Source of the DNA: Pseudomonas sp. PDM16
GTDB taxonomy: Bacteria; Pseudomonadota; Gammaproteobacteria; Pseudomonadales; Pseudomonadaceae
Length of the DNA: 64,000 nt
Direction: 5' to 3'
Assembly (NCBI RefSeq): GCF_014851865.1
Contig: NZ_JACVAM010000004.1
Span: 62,001-126,000 of the forward strand
Both the position numbers and the translations under genes were made by a program. Shown piece by piece: positions 7,216-14,296 of the stretch (its first letter is position 1; each line of letters starts with the position of its first letter). The notes beneath the pieces were generated by a model. It worked only from the letters and a program-made list of their open reading frames with translations. It was not told where the DNA came from and made no database searches.

Positions 7216-7231
7216 CTGTATGAATATACAG
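7216..7231. promoter_or_regulatory. LexA (SOS) box over the promoter of the DUF1654 gene
   Basis: CTGTATGAATATACAG is a perfect CTGT-N8-ACAG LexA site. On the minus strand a promoter TTGCGA (7253-7248), 17-base spacer, TGTATA (7230-7225) lies across it, so LexA would cover the -10. The DUF1654 start codon is 17 bp further on. Host LexA control is inferred from the match to the consensus. Confidence 0.8.
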
Positions 7232-7324
7232 TATCTCGTGACGAGCTTCGCAAATTCAAGCCGCGTCGGCGGAGGAGAGCTGTGGCGGGGCGTCGCATAG
7301 GGCTAGAGCCTAAGCGGCTCTAGA

Positions 7325-7528
7325 TTAGGTCTTGGGAGCAATAGAGGTCGGATACTTAGTTCGGCAAACTCGGGCCAGTATCTGCAGGGCATTATTGGTG
7401 CGGGCGCTATCCATCTTTTCGACCATGCATTCCTCCCACGTCTTGGGAGGCGCGGCCTGTACCAGCAAAACCGCCACCACTCCAGTCAAAAAGCCGCCGA
7501 TGAAGGCCCAGAGGAGCTTTCGATTCAT
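7325..7528 (-). CDS. Small membrane-anchored protein downstream of the repressor
   Basis: The 67-residue product starts MNRKLLWAFIGGFLTGVVAV, a membrane anchor or signal anchor, followed by a soluble part with two cysteines (EECMVEK and ARVCRTKY). The Shine-Dalgarno GAGGAA is near the ATG, and the start overlaps the repressor stop as ATGA, so it is coupled to the repressor and made in the lysogen. That is the position of rexA in lambda and of superinfection-exclusion genes in many prophages. The role is unproven. Confidence 0.7.
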   Translation of the reverse strand: MNRKLLWAFIGGFLTGVVAVLLVQAAPPKTWEECMVEKMDSARTNNALQILARVCRTKYPTSIAPKT

Positions 7529-8193
7529 AGTGTTCCTCTAGGCGCTTTCATGTCGACAATTCGGCCGATGACGTCCCACTCGTCATCCATTTCGACCTGG
7601 CGAAAGTCTTTGTTTAACGGGACCAGGTACTCGCGCCCGCCATCATAGATGTACTGCTTGAATGTGGTTTCGCCGTCACGGTGCTTAGCAATGTAGAACT
7701 TGCCGCTGACCAGCTCGAAGCCTTCCGGCCGGATCAAAATCGGCGTGCCCTCGGGAAAGCTTGGCGGGGTAGGAGAGGTCATGGACGGACCTTTCACGAT
7801 CAGCCAATAGCCGTGCAACCCAGCATTTTCAGTGGATGTAAGCCATTCTTCGGCGACGCCGGGAGCGAAGTTGTCAGGGGAGTGTGCCCGTTCGCCGGCG
7901 ATAACCCAACTGATGACTGGATACTCCTTCGATGCTCGAGACGGCTGGAGCATCGGCGCGAGGTTAGTATCCTCTTGGAGCAGACGTTCCGGTCCGGTGC
8001 CGGTAGCAAGCCACTCCGGGTTAAATCCTGTGGCCCTCCCTAGGGCAAACACACTCTCGGCTTTTAGGGCCTTTGTCTCGCCAGTGATCCACTGCGTTAC
8101 GGCGGACGGTTTCACACCGCACTCTGCTGCGATCTCGCCTTTCTTCTTCCCACTGAGCTCGATAGCTCTACGAATTCTTTCGCTCTGGTTCAT
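7525..8193 (-). CDS. CI/LexA-like prophage repressor with S24 peptidase domain
   Basis: The protein has 222 residues from MNQSERIRR. An XRE-type helix-turn-helix covers residues about 15-45 (EIAAECGVKPSAVTQWITGE). A self-cleavage site Ala99-Gly100 (SWVIAGERA) follows. The S24 catalytic pair is Ser137 in KGPSM and Lys179 in TTFKQY. This is the standard plan for a repressor inactivated by RecA during SOS. The reading frame is open further upstream, but that part lies across the operator/promoter region and is probably not coding; the Shine-Dalgarno of the chosen start is poor, so the start is uncertain. It is divergent from cro, with operator-like sites between. Confidence 0.9.
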   Translation of the reverse strand: MNQSERIRRAIELSGKKKGEIAAECGVKPSAVTQWITGETKALKAESVFALGRATGFNPEWLATGTGPERLLQEDTNLAPMLQPSRASKEYPVISWVIAGERAHSPDNFAPGVAEEWLTSTENAGLHGYWLIVKGPSMTSPTPPSFPEGTPILIRPEGFELVSGKFYIAKHRDGETTFKQYIYDGGREYLVPLNKDFRQVEMDDEWDVIGRIVDMKAPRGTL

Positions 8194-8241
8194 GCCTGTG
8201 AGACCGGGACTTGGACAGGCCTCTAGGTTAAGGAAACTTAA

Positions 8242-8257
8242 TTTAAGCGTGCGCAAT
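8242..8257. promoter_or_regulatory. Operator OR-like site on the repressor side
   Basis: TTTAAGCGTGCGCAAT keeps the left half TTTAAGCG of the other operators but diverges in the right half. It lies between the repressor start and the rightward promoter. It may be a weak site used for repressor autoregulation. Confidence 0.4.
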
Positions 8258-8270
8258 TCATGGCCCCTTG

Positions 8271-8299
8271 TTGCGAGCGGAAATTAAGTGTGCTGAAAT
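8271..8299 (+). promoter_or_regulatory. PR-like rightward early promoter with operator (8283-8298)
   Basis: TTGCGA (8271-8276), a 17-base spacer and TGAAAT (8294-8299) form a plausible sigma70 promoter 28 bp before cro. The 16-bp operator ATTAAGTGTGCTGAAA at 8283-8298 occupies the spacer and -10. It is a close match to the sites at 6835 and 6880. Together these give the expected repressor-controlled switch for the early right genes. Confidence 0.6.
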
Positions 8300-8326
8300 T
8301 CACGCATTCCCAATGAGGAAACAGCG

Positions 8327-8533
8327 ATGAAGACGAAACAAGCAGCCGACCACTTCGGTTCGAAGAAGAAGCTGGCTGCAGCCCTGGGTATCAGCCCGAG
8401 CGCCATCACCATGTGGGGTGAGGACGTTCCAGAGCTTCGGCAGTATCAGATCGAGCAACTCACTAAGGGCAAGGTCAAGCGGCAGTCTGCCGCCCAGCCC
8501 CAGGTTGAGCCAGACCAGCAGTTGGCGTCGTGA
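8327..8533 (+). CDS. cro: Cro-like regulator
   Basis: This 68-residue protein has a single helix-turn-helix: KQAADHFGSKKKLAAALGIS then PSAITMWGEDVPELR. That matches Cro-family proteins that bind phage operators as dimers. The Shine-Dalgarno GAGGA lies 8 bases before the ATG. It is divergent from the repressor and directly downstream of the operator-bearing rightward promoter. Position and fold agree on a Cro role. Confidence 0.85.
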   Translation: MKTKQAADHFGSKKKLAAALGISPSAITMWGEDVPELRQYQIEQLTKGKVKRQSAAQPQVEPDQQLAS

Positions 8534-8621
8534 CGCCAGCGCCATTTCCCTACGCGCCAGGCCAGCTAACCGCTCGCCTGGCGCTGCTGCATTCCCCATC
8601 CCCAACCCCCGAGGAATCCCC

Positions 8622-8975
8622 ATGGTGAAACTCCGTGAAGACCGCCGCCGGAAGGCGGAGGGCACCCACATGACCGAGACGATCAAGGTCCGTGTGTGCG
8701 AGGCCGACCGCGACGAGCTGATCGCAGCGTCGAGACTGTCCCACGCCGAAAACCTGACCGGCTACGCGCGCGACTGCATGTTCATCGGTCACCGCCTGCA
8801 GCAGGGCGGCCAGCAGGAGCAGATCCTGGCGGCGCTTCTGGTGCAGCAGCGTGCCCATGTGCTGGCGGCGTTGTTCCGTGGTGAGCAGCTCGATGCCGAG
8901 CAGATCGGTGAACTACTGGCCTCGCTCGCTCAGCAGAACCTGGCTGCGAGTGTCGGCGAACTGAAAACGGCCTGA
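8622..8975 (+). CDS. Early phage protein resembling ribbon-helix-helix / MobC-like proteins
   Basis: The start is the ATG at 8622 with Shine-Dalgarno GAGGAA; 117 residues follow. Residues about 14-50 (MTETIKVRVCEADRDELIAA ... NLTGYARDCM) look like a ribbon-helix-helix segment of the type seen in MobC accessory proteins. The remainder is a Gln/Ala-rich helical region likely to form a coiled coil. It is the first gene after cro, so it could be an early DNA-binding regulator. The family call is tentative. Confidence 0.6.
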   Translation: MVKLREDRRRKAEGTHMTETIKVRVCEADRDELIAASRLSHAENLTGYARDCMFIGHRLQQGGQQEQILAALLVQQRAHVLAALFRGEQLDAEQIGELLASLAQQNLAASVGELKTA

Positions 8976-9002
8976 CAGGGCCTCGTACAGGAGGGGAACA
9001 CG

Positions 9003-9197
9003 ATGTTCTCGAACCAAGTGTGTGACGTGGCACTGAGCAAGCTCAGCGACACCGAGCGGCAGGCGCTGCAGCAAGAGGCGGCCCGACGTGGCTGCACTCC
9101 GCAGCAGGCCCTGATGGCAGTGGCGCTGGAGAACCTGCAGCAGCAGCTCTACTCGCTGGCCCTGGGCGGCCGCCGTTTGGAGCTGGTGAAAGGCTGA
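9003..9197 (+). CDS. Small helical early phage protein
   Basis: The 64-residue product has a very strong Shine-Dalgarno (AGGAGGGG) before the ATG. The sequence LSDTERQALQQEAARRGCTP followed by QQALMAVALENLQQQL looks like two helices, compatible with a short ribbon-helix-helix protein. It lies between the MobC-like gene and the replication genes. Function not recognised. Confidence 0.65.
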   Translation: MFSNQVCDVALSKLSDTERQALQQEAARRGCTPQQALMAVALENLQQQLYSLALGGRRLELVKG

Positions 9198-9209
9198 TAG
9201 CTGAGCGTG

Positions 9210-9233
9210 GCCCTCCGCCGGTACCGGGAGGGC
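9210..9233 (+). other. Intergenic hairpin before the replication genes
   Basis: GCCCTCC (9210-9216) pairs with GGAGGGC (9227-9233) around a GC-rich loop. There is no T-run, so it is not an obvious terminator. It could attenuate or protect the early right message. Confidence 0.4.
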
Positions 9234-9276
9234 AGCGCTTTACTCGGGGCGGTGTTCGCCCCTGCTGGGGAGACTC

Positions 9277-9348
9277 ATGGATCACATCGACAACGCGCTT
9301 ATCCGCTACCAGCCGGCCGGAGCCATCGGCCTGGACCTGGGGTGGTGA
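9277..9348 (+). CDS. 23-residue leader peptide coupled to the O-like gene
   Basis: The ATG at 9277 has a GGGGAG Shine-Dalgarno. The frame ends in TGA directly followed by the ATG of the O-like gene. The peptide is MDHIDNALIRYQPAGAIGLD plus three residues. A short ORF ending exactly at the next start usually serves translational coupling. There is no other support. Confidence 0.45.
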   Translation: MDHIDNALIRYQPAGAIGLDLGW

Positions 9349-10170
9349 ATGCCCGCGTACCAGATCAACGAGGACGAGCGCGAAGCGTTGCGAGGCCTGC
9401 CGATGCTGGCCCGCGAAATCTACGTGTTCGGACTCCGCCCGTTCATGGACTACGCCAGCGGCGTGGTAGGCGTGAAACGGGGTGTTTCTTGGAAGTCCAT
9501 CGCCGAGGAGCTCTATGTCGAGCCGCACCAGGGAATCAAGGGTGGCGAGCCCTCCGAGAAGGAGCTGCGCCGCGCTCTGGCCTGGCTGCAGAAGGTAGGA
9601 CTACTAGGCCCTAACCAGGCTGAGAGGCGCCTTGTTTTCGAGCTTCCGCTGGCTGCACGGGATCAATCCGTCCGAAAAAAAGTGGGCAGTAAGTGGGCAG
9701 ATGAAGCGGGCAGGCAAGCGGGCAGTCCGCAGCCCAGTAACGACGGGGACTTGCTGAAAGAAGAGGGCGGGAAAGTGGGAGGGGGTGAAACCGGAAAAGT
9801 GGGCACACCTCCGGTATCCGGTCTTCCTACTCCTCCTCCTGCGCCAATCGACGGCCGATTCCCGATGCATGACGGCTGGGAGCCAACCCCCAGGGGGTGG
9901 AAAGCCACCTGCGTTCGTAACGCTGTCAGGCAGCCACTCACCGAAGAAGACCTGCGGGAGTTCCGAAGCTACTGGATCAACCGCCCTGACAAGTACCAAT
10001 CCCAAGGCCAGTGGGAGCACGAACTGGCTCAACGACTCATCACCAAGGTGCGCTATGCCGAATCCAACCGACAACAAAGCCAAGGCGGGCGTGATAGCGG
10101 ACAAGGTAGTCTCGAAGATGAATTGCTCAACACCAGCTGGGCAGAGCGCCTCGTCATCCCTGACGACTGA
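9349..10170 (+). CDS. Replication initiator, O-like with DnaT-type C-terminal domain
   Basis: This 273-residue protein has an N-terminal winged-helix region (residues about 45-100, including VSWKSIAEELYVEP and KELRRALAWLQKVGLL) and a charged Gly/Ser/Pro linker. Residues about 170-235 (FPMHDGWEPTPRGWKAT ... EEDLREFRSYWI ... QWEHELAQRLI) match the ssDNA-binding domain of DnaT-like proteins. It is followed by a P-like gene, the usual pair for loading host DnaB at a phage origin. The origin would be expected in or near this gene, but I see no clear iterons. Confidence 0.8.
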   Translation: MPAYQINEDEREALRGLPMLAREIYVFGLRPFMDYASGVVGVKRGVSWKSIAEELYVEPHQGIKGGEPSEKELRRALAWLQKVGLLGPNQAERRLVFELPLAARDQSVRKKVGSKWADEAGRQAGSPQPSNDGDLLKEEGGKVGGGETGKVGTPPVSGLPTPPPAPIDGRFPMHDGWEPTPRGWKATCVRNAVRQPLTEEDLREFRSYWINRPDKYQSQGQWEHELAQRLITKVRYAESNRQQSQGGRDSGQGSLEDELLNTSWAERLVIPDD

Positions 10171-10849
10171 GGCGAAGCAGCAGCGCAAGCAGATGCTCAG
10201 CGAGCGTGCGAATACGCTGTTCGCCGAAATGCACTCGCTGAAGCCATTCGCGTTCCGCAAGGCATGGCCCACCGAGCAGCGCGTAAACATCGCCAAGGCT
10301 CAGTACCTGGCTGTCCGAGAGTTTCGCCAGCTCAGCGAGGCGCAATTCAAGTTCGGCCTAGACCGTCTGCGCGCCACCATGGTCTGGCTAACTGCTCCCG
10401 CCGAGTTCCTCGAGCTGTGCCGCAATCCGGATCCCGAAGCAATAGGCGCCCCGTCCCTGGACGAGGCCTACGCCCAGGTGCTGCGCTACGAAACCGCGCC
10501 GGCCGATCTGCGCAACCTATCCGTGATGCACCCAGCCACCTACTGGGCATGGCGGCAGCTCAATCACCCGGTGTGGCGCAAGCTCCCAGCAGCTCGGCAC
10601 GAAACCGCCTTTGCCAGCGCCTACAAGCGCGCGATGAAGGCCGTTCTGGCGGGGGAGCACTTCCCAGCACCACCGAAGCTTCTGGTGGGGAAGGGAGGCG
10701 GTCTGTGCGCCGAGGTCGCTGCTGTCGACGCCACCCAGGAGCAGCGCCTGCAGGAGCGCATGCTGCAGCAGGGCATTCCCGGTGGGGCAGATGCTCGGCA
10801 GCACCTGCTGGCTTCGCTGGGAATCAAGCGGGAGGCGAAGCATGTCTGA
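10055..10849 (+). CDS. Replication protein P-like helicase loader
   Basis: Starting at the ATG at 10055 (AAGGTG Shine-Dalgarno) it has 264 residues. The stretch FAEMHSLKPFAFRKAWPTEQ and the following helices match phage replication protein P, which recruits host DnaB to the origin. It overlaps the end of the O-like gene by 116 bp in another frame. A start at 10118 or 10193 would shorten the overlap but lacks a good Shine-Dalgarno. The O-P order supports the call. Confidence 0.8.
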   Translation: MPNPTDNKAKAGVIADKVVSKMNCSTPAGQSASSSLTTEAKQQRKQMLSERANTLFAEMHSLKPFAFRKAWPTEQRVNIAKAQYLAVREFRQLSEAQFKFGLDRLRATMVWLTAPAEFLELCRNPDPEAIGAPSLDEAYAQVLRYETAPADLRNLSVMHPATYWAWRQLNHPVWRKLPAARHETAFASAYKRAMKAVLAGEHFPAPPKLLVGKGGGLCAEVAAVDATQEQRLQERMLQQGIPGGADARQHLLASLGIKREAKHV

Positions 10850-11282
10850 CAACCGCCCCGTCGAGTTCACCGTACCAGGCGAGCCCCAGGGCAAGGGGCG
10901 CCCGCGTATCGGCCGTGTAGGACTGCATGCGCGCATGTTCACGCCAGCCAAGACTCTGGCCTACGAGGGCCTCGTAGCGTTCGCCGCTCAGGAAGCCATG
11001 GAAGGCCGCGAGCTGATCACCGGCCCGGCGTTCATCGAGCTGGAGATCCTGCATGGCGTGCCGCAATCCATGTCGAAAAAGCGGAAGGCGCTCGCCCTGG
11101 CAGGCGATATCAAGCCGATGAAGAAGCCCGACACCGACAACGTGCTCAAGGCCATCTGCGACGGCTGTAACGGCGTTGTATGGCGCGACGACGTGCAGAA
11201 CACCGACGGCGCCTACCGTCGTCGCTACTCCGAAACCCCAGGCGTGAAGGTCCGCATCATCCCCATCTACAACGGCGAGTAA
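10842..11282 (+). CDS. rusA: RusA-type Holliday junction resolvase
   Basis: The 146-residue protein starts MSDNRPVEFTVPGEPQGKGR, the typical RusA opening. It carries the catalytic acidic motif KPDTDNVLKAICDGCNGVVW followed by RDDVQ, with the three Asp residues that coordinate metal in RusA. RusA cuts four-way junctions made in recombination and replication. It overlaps the P-like gene by 8 bp, completing a compact O-P-RusA early operon. Confidence 0.93.
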   Translation: MSDNRPVEFTVPGEPQGKGRPRIGRVGLHARMFTPAKTLAYEGLVAFAAQEAMEGRELITGPAFIELEILHGVPQSMSKKRKALALAGDIKPMKKPDTDNVLKAICDGCNGVVWRDDVQNTDGAYRRRYSETPGVKVRIIPIYNGE

Positions 11283-11373
11283 TGCGCACAGTGCGCAACA
11301 CCGCGGTGCGCCCCCGCGAACGCCGGCTAACAGGCGTGGCAGTAGGCGAACAGGATTTTTGGTTTGGCTGTAC

Positions 11374-11392
11374 CTGCGCGATTTACGCGCAG
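11374..11392 (+). other. Hairpin between rusA and the next gene
   Basis: CTGCGCG and CGCGCAG enclose an ATTTA loop, 12 bp before the next start. The stretch after rusA also holds the palindrome TGCGCA-CAG-TGCGCA (about 11284-11298). Either could be an RNA element or a protein site in the delayed-early leader. Nothing further can be said. Confidence 0.4.
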
Positions 11393-11404
11393 TTTGGGGG
11401 GAGA

Positions 11405-12007
11405 ATGAGACTGATCAGTGCGCGTCAGGCGTGGCATGACTGCATGTACCAGGGCGGCATCACGATGCTGGAGAACCTCGTCGACCGCTCGGTTTACGGG
11501 CAGGTCCAGTTCTCCGAGTTCGACAACAGCCTCAACCAGATCGCGCACCAGGCGCTGGCCGGCCGGTTCCAAGCGGCCATTGCGTCGTTGCCGGTCGAGC
11601 TGCAGTGCTTCGGGCACAACCTGTACGCGCCCGAGGTGAGCACGATCGTATCGAACAACTGGGAGGAGGTTGCTCTGGCGCTGCTGTGGGAGTCGTGGTG
11701 GAAGCGCGAGCAGCTGGCCGAGGAGAAACAGCGCGAGGCCTACTGGGTCGCTTCCGGCGTGCTCTACCGATATCGGCGGATGGTGCAGGGCGGAATGGGC
11801 AATCCTGATCCGCTGGAGTCGCCCAGGTTGTTCCGCGGCTGGCTGCAGGATCGGCACGGCCTGATCCTCGACCGGCGCAACTGGTCCCGAGAGTGGGGCT
11901 GGATCGTGCAGGAGCTGTTCAGGGTGTGCGATATGCTGGACCGACGAGCGCTACAGCCACTGAGTGTCGTTTTACAGTACGAGAACGGAACAAGGAGTGC
12001 CGCATAG
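11405..12007 (+). CDS. Conserved-looking phage protein in the position of antiterminator Q, unknown function
   Basis: The ATG at 11405 is chosen because GGGGGGAG lies just upstream; an earlier ATG at 11283 lacks one. The 200-residue product is helical and Trp/Arg-rich (ALALLWESWWKREQLAEEK, then YWVASGVLYRYRRMVQGG). It lies between RusA and the lysis genes, where lambda-like phages carry the late antiterminator Q, so a late regulator is plausible. I see no recognisable Q motif or zinc site. Confidence 0.6.
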   Translation: MRLISARQAWHDCMYQGGITMLENLVDRSVYGQVQFSEFDNSLNQIAHQALAGRFQAAIASLPVELQCFGHNLYAPEVSTIVSNNWEEVALALLWESWWKREQLAEEKQREAYWVASGVLYRYRRMVQGGMGNPDPLESPRLFRGWLQDRHGLILDRRNWSREWGWIVQELFRVCDMLDRRALQPLSVVLQYENGTRSAA

Positions 12008-13603
12008 ATGGACGACCAGAACTCTTCGCTGACACGTTACCAGCGCGAGATCAACTTAATACGTGAGGAGCTTGCGAGATTCACGCATGTCTCGGTGATT
12101 GAGGCTTTAGTCGCGGGTCTGGCGATGCCCAAGGAGAATCAAAGAGCTGTACTCATGCGAATGCCTTGGGCTCAGTTTTTTCTCTTGAAGCTTGCGTTGA
12201 CCGGCCCGGGCGGGAAGAGAGTAATCACACAGCCAGTTTTTTCCGATATTGCTACTCGGCTATATAATTTGCAGCATCTGGCGGTCGACTTCAGTAATTC
12301 AAATATTATGATAGAAGTCAGGCCGATGTTAATGCAGCAGTCTTGGTATCAGCGATCTGAGCTCGATTTGCTGCGACAGATTCTTCGCCAAAGAATGTTT
12401 TTTGCCTCCCGGGGTGGCTGGTATACAAAAGAGTTCGCCAAGATAACAGGCGTATCATTGCGTAATTTCTTCTTGATTACGTTCCTGATTCATTTGCAGT
12501 TTCGCACTCATGAGCTCACTGCTTTGCACATAAACCTTGTTTCATTGCTGTTCCATGTATGCCCTGGGATTGCAGTGCAAGAGGTCTTTAACTACTTTCG
12601 CTTGATTGGGACGAGAGTTGCAGATCTGCCGGCTTTCTTTGCATCGCACATTCTGAGCGATACCCCTGTGTCAGAGTATTTTCAGGACACGCCTCTCAGG
12701 AGCAAGCCTGTGTTTATTGAGGAGAGCAGGCTATTAGCTGTCGATCACACGCTGTTCTTATCTGGAATGGCTGAGTTCGTGCCGGAATTAATGAAAAAAG
12801 TACTAAAGAGTGGATTCAAAGATAAGTTCGGGCCGGACTTTCAAAGCTATGTGGGGAGGCTTCTATCGCGGCTGGACGGAGTTCTGCTTGATGATACGGC
12901 AGTCAATGCCCTATATCGAGCCAATGGCTGGGCCGGACAAAATGCTGATTTCGTTCTGATTGGAAGTGATACGGTATTGGTGGTTGAATGTAAGGCACTT
13001 GAGCCGGGGCCAATTGTTCGATCAAAGGCTGAGCCGGGGACTTTAAATGATCATCTCAAGCAAGATTTTAATAAGGCGCCAGTTCAAATCTCCCGAACCG
13101 CGAACCTTATGGCATCGCTGAGTGATTATGCAGGTCATAAATTTTATGGTGTTGTCGTTACGCATTCAGATTTTGGGATGTTTGATGCGGGTTGGGTGTC
13201 TGATCTGATTTCGCCCAAGGTTAGGGTCGATATTTCGCGTGATTTTCCTAATAGCGTGATTGAGCTGAATGAAATTATTTACTGTGCCGTTAATGATATT
13301 GAAGATATCTGTCGTGCTCATCACTTTGGTAAGTTTGATATGTTTGAAGTGGTGGCGGAGGCAGTTGCAAAGCAGGCGGATGCGAAAACTATGAGCTTCG
13401 TCTTTCAACAAGTATTGGCAGGTAGAGTCGCGGGTCTAGGTTATCCTCCATCGGAGATACTTGATGAGTTGGACGATTTGGAAACTCAAATCAATCAGCT
13501 CGTCAAGCACAACAGAAAACGATGGGCAAATGACGTAGGTGGTCTTCTGAGGATGCATGAAGTGGTTATTGAGGCGCTAAACACCTTGCCTTCAGACTCT
13601 TGA
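12008..13603 (+). CDS. Orphan accessory protein with a PD-(D/E)xK nuclease motif
   Basis: This 531-residue protein comes from a gene clearly richer in A/T than its neighbours. Residues 280-330 carry a restriction-like nuclease signature: SYVGRLL, then Asp314 in NADFVLIG, then Glu327-Cys-Lys329 in VLVVECKAL. The N-terminal 270 residues are helical and unlike anything I recognise. A strong AAGGAG precedes the ATG, which abuts the stop of the upstream gene. An intrinsic terminator follows. Base composition and position between the delayed-early and lysis genes are those of a moron. A role in defence of the lysogen against other phages is the best guess, unproven. Confidence 0.75.
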   Translation: MDDQNSSLTRYQREINLIREELARFTHVSVIEALVAGLAMPKENQRAVLMRMPWAQFFLLKLALTGPGGKRVITQPVFSDIATRLYNLQHLAVDFSNSNIMIEVRPMLMQQSWYQRSELDLLRQILRQRMFFASRGGWYTKEFAKITGVSLRNFFLITFLIHLQFRTHELTALHINLVSLLFHVCPGIAVQEVFNYFRLIGTRVADLPAFFASHILSDTPVSEYFQDTPLRSKPVFIEESRLLAVDHTLFLSGMAEFVPELMKKVLKSGFKDKFGPDFQSYVGRLLSRLDGVLLDDTAVNALYRANGWAGQNADFVLIGSDTVLVVECKALEPGPIVRSKAEPGTLNDHLKQDFNKAPVQISRTANLMASLSDYAGHKFYGVVVTHSDFGMFDAGWVSDLISPKVRVDISRDFPNSVIELNEIIYCAVNDIEDICRAHHFGKFDMFEVVAEAVAKQADAKTMSFVFQQVLAGRVAGLGYPPSEILDELDDLETQINQLVKHNRKRWANDVGGLLRMHEVVIEALNTLPSDS

Positions 13604-13673
13604 CCTCATGTGCCACTTTCGGCACGATATTCCCACTGTCCAAAGCTACGCGCTGAGACAGAAGCACATCGGA

Positions 13674-13700
13674 AACCCGGCCACTGAGCCGGGTTTTTTT
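13674..13700 (+). terminator. Terminator after the PD-(D/E)xK gene
   Basis: ACCCGGC / GCCGGGT encloses a CACTGA loop and is followed by seven T residues. It separates the early and accessory genes from the lysis and structural genes. Late transcription would have to start after it or read through by antitermination. Confidence 0.88.
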
Positions 13701-13960
13701 ATGGGCGAAACTACGGTCCACAGCCGGGGTGGCCCTTTGGGGGGAACCCGGACGCCCCCAGCCAGCGGTGGGGTGTCACGAAAAACACTGGCAGCCCGCG
13801 CAGGCCTTCACCAACGGATACTCGGGTCGGGTGCGAGGTAGATCAGACGAGACCGGTGCAGCAGGGTGCCGGCGTTTGGGATGCCTTCGGCGGACAGCTG
13901 GAGAGACAGCACTGGATTGTTAGGGCCTCGCAGAACGCGGGGCATTTGTGTTTCTGGCCT

Positions 13961-13972
13961 CGTCGGGAGACG
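13961..13972 (+). promoter_or_regulatory. GGGA-loop hairpin, tandem copy 1
   Basis: The stem CGTC/GACG encloses the loop GGGA. It is one of eight hairpins of this form in the late region. It is 21 bp from copy 2 and is not directly before a start codon. Confidence 0.55.
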
Positions 13973-13981
13973 CGCCAGGCA

Positions 13982-13995
13982 TCGTCGGGAGACGA
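13982..13995 (+). promoter_or_regulatory. GGGA-loop hairpin, tandem copy 2
   Basis: The stem TCGTC/GACGA encloses the loop GGGA. Together with copy 1 it forms a two-hairpin array upstream of the holin, of the kind that binds CsrA in Rsm-type small RNAs. Confidence 0.55.
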
Positions 13996-14074
13996 CGCGT
14001 AAACCGCCGGGTTCGCCCGGCACCTATTCATGAGGCCCGCCAAGCGCGGGCTTCTTGCTTTCGCGGAGGTGGCC

Positions 14075-14296
14075 ATGGGCACCAACGCCAGGAGTGCAAA
14101 ATTGTCCGCCACTCATGATGTCGCAATCGAGGCTGCGAAAGCCGCACCGCCTGTTGCAGTGTCTGGCGCAATGCTGTTTGGCATGACGCCATCGGAATGG
14201 ATCACGGCGCTTACGCTGTTGTATCTCGTTCTGCAGATAGGCCTGCTGGTCCCGAAGTACTGGGAGAAGCTCCGTAGTTGGAGCAGCGCCAAGTGA
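14075..14296 (+). CDS. Holin
   Basis: From the ATG at 14075 (Shine-Dalgarno GGAGGT) the product has 73 residues with a membrane segment ITALTLLYLVLQIGLLV and a weaker hydrophobic stretch before it (VAVSGAMLFGM). A short charged C-terminus follows (KYWEKLRS). It directly precedes an endolysin gene, overlapping its start as GTGA. Size, topology and position identify a holin or pinholin that triggers lysis. Confidence 0.8.
   Translation: MGTNARSAKLSATHDVAIEAAKAAPPVAVSGAMLFGMTPSEWITALTLLYLVLQIGLLVPKYWEKLRSWSSAK

Larger units (their letters stand above)
13701..14074 (+). other. 374-bp gene-free region with a series of hairpins (possible small RNA or packaging site)
   Basis: There is no convincing ORF. 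Structures in order: GACGCCCC / GGGGTGTC (13751-13778, one G-T pair), CGTC-GGGA-GACG (13961-13972), TCGTC-GGGA-GACGA (13982-13995), GCCGGG-TTCG-CCCGGC (14006-14021, a stable UUCG tetraloop) and GCCCGC / GCGGGC followed by TTCTTGCTTT (14035-14060, an imperfect terminator). The last four resemble a structured small RNA ending in a terminator. A packaging site or late leader are alternatives. No clear promoter was identified. Confidence 0.45.

Noticed and set aside
13843..14112. Minus-strand 89-codon frame in the gene-free region
   Set aside because: No Shine-Dalgarno, Cys/Pro/Ser-rich shadow composition, and it runs over the hairpin series and into the holin gene.
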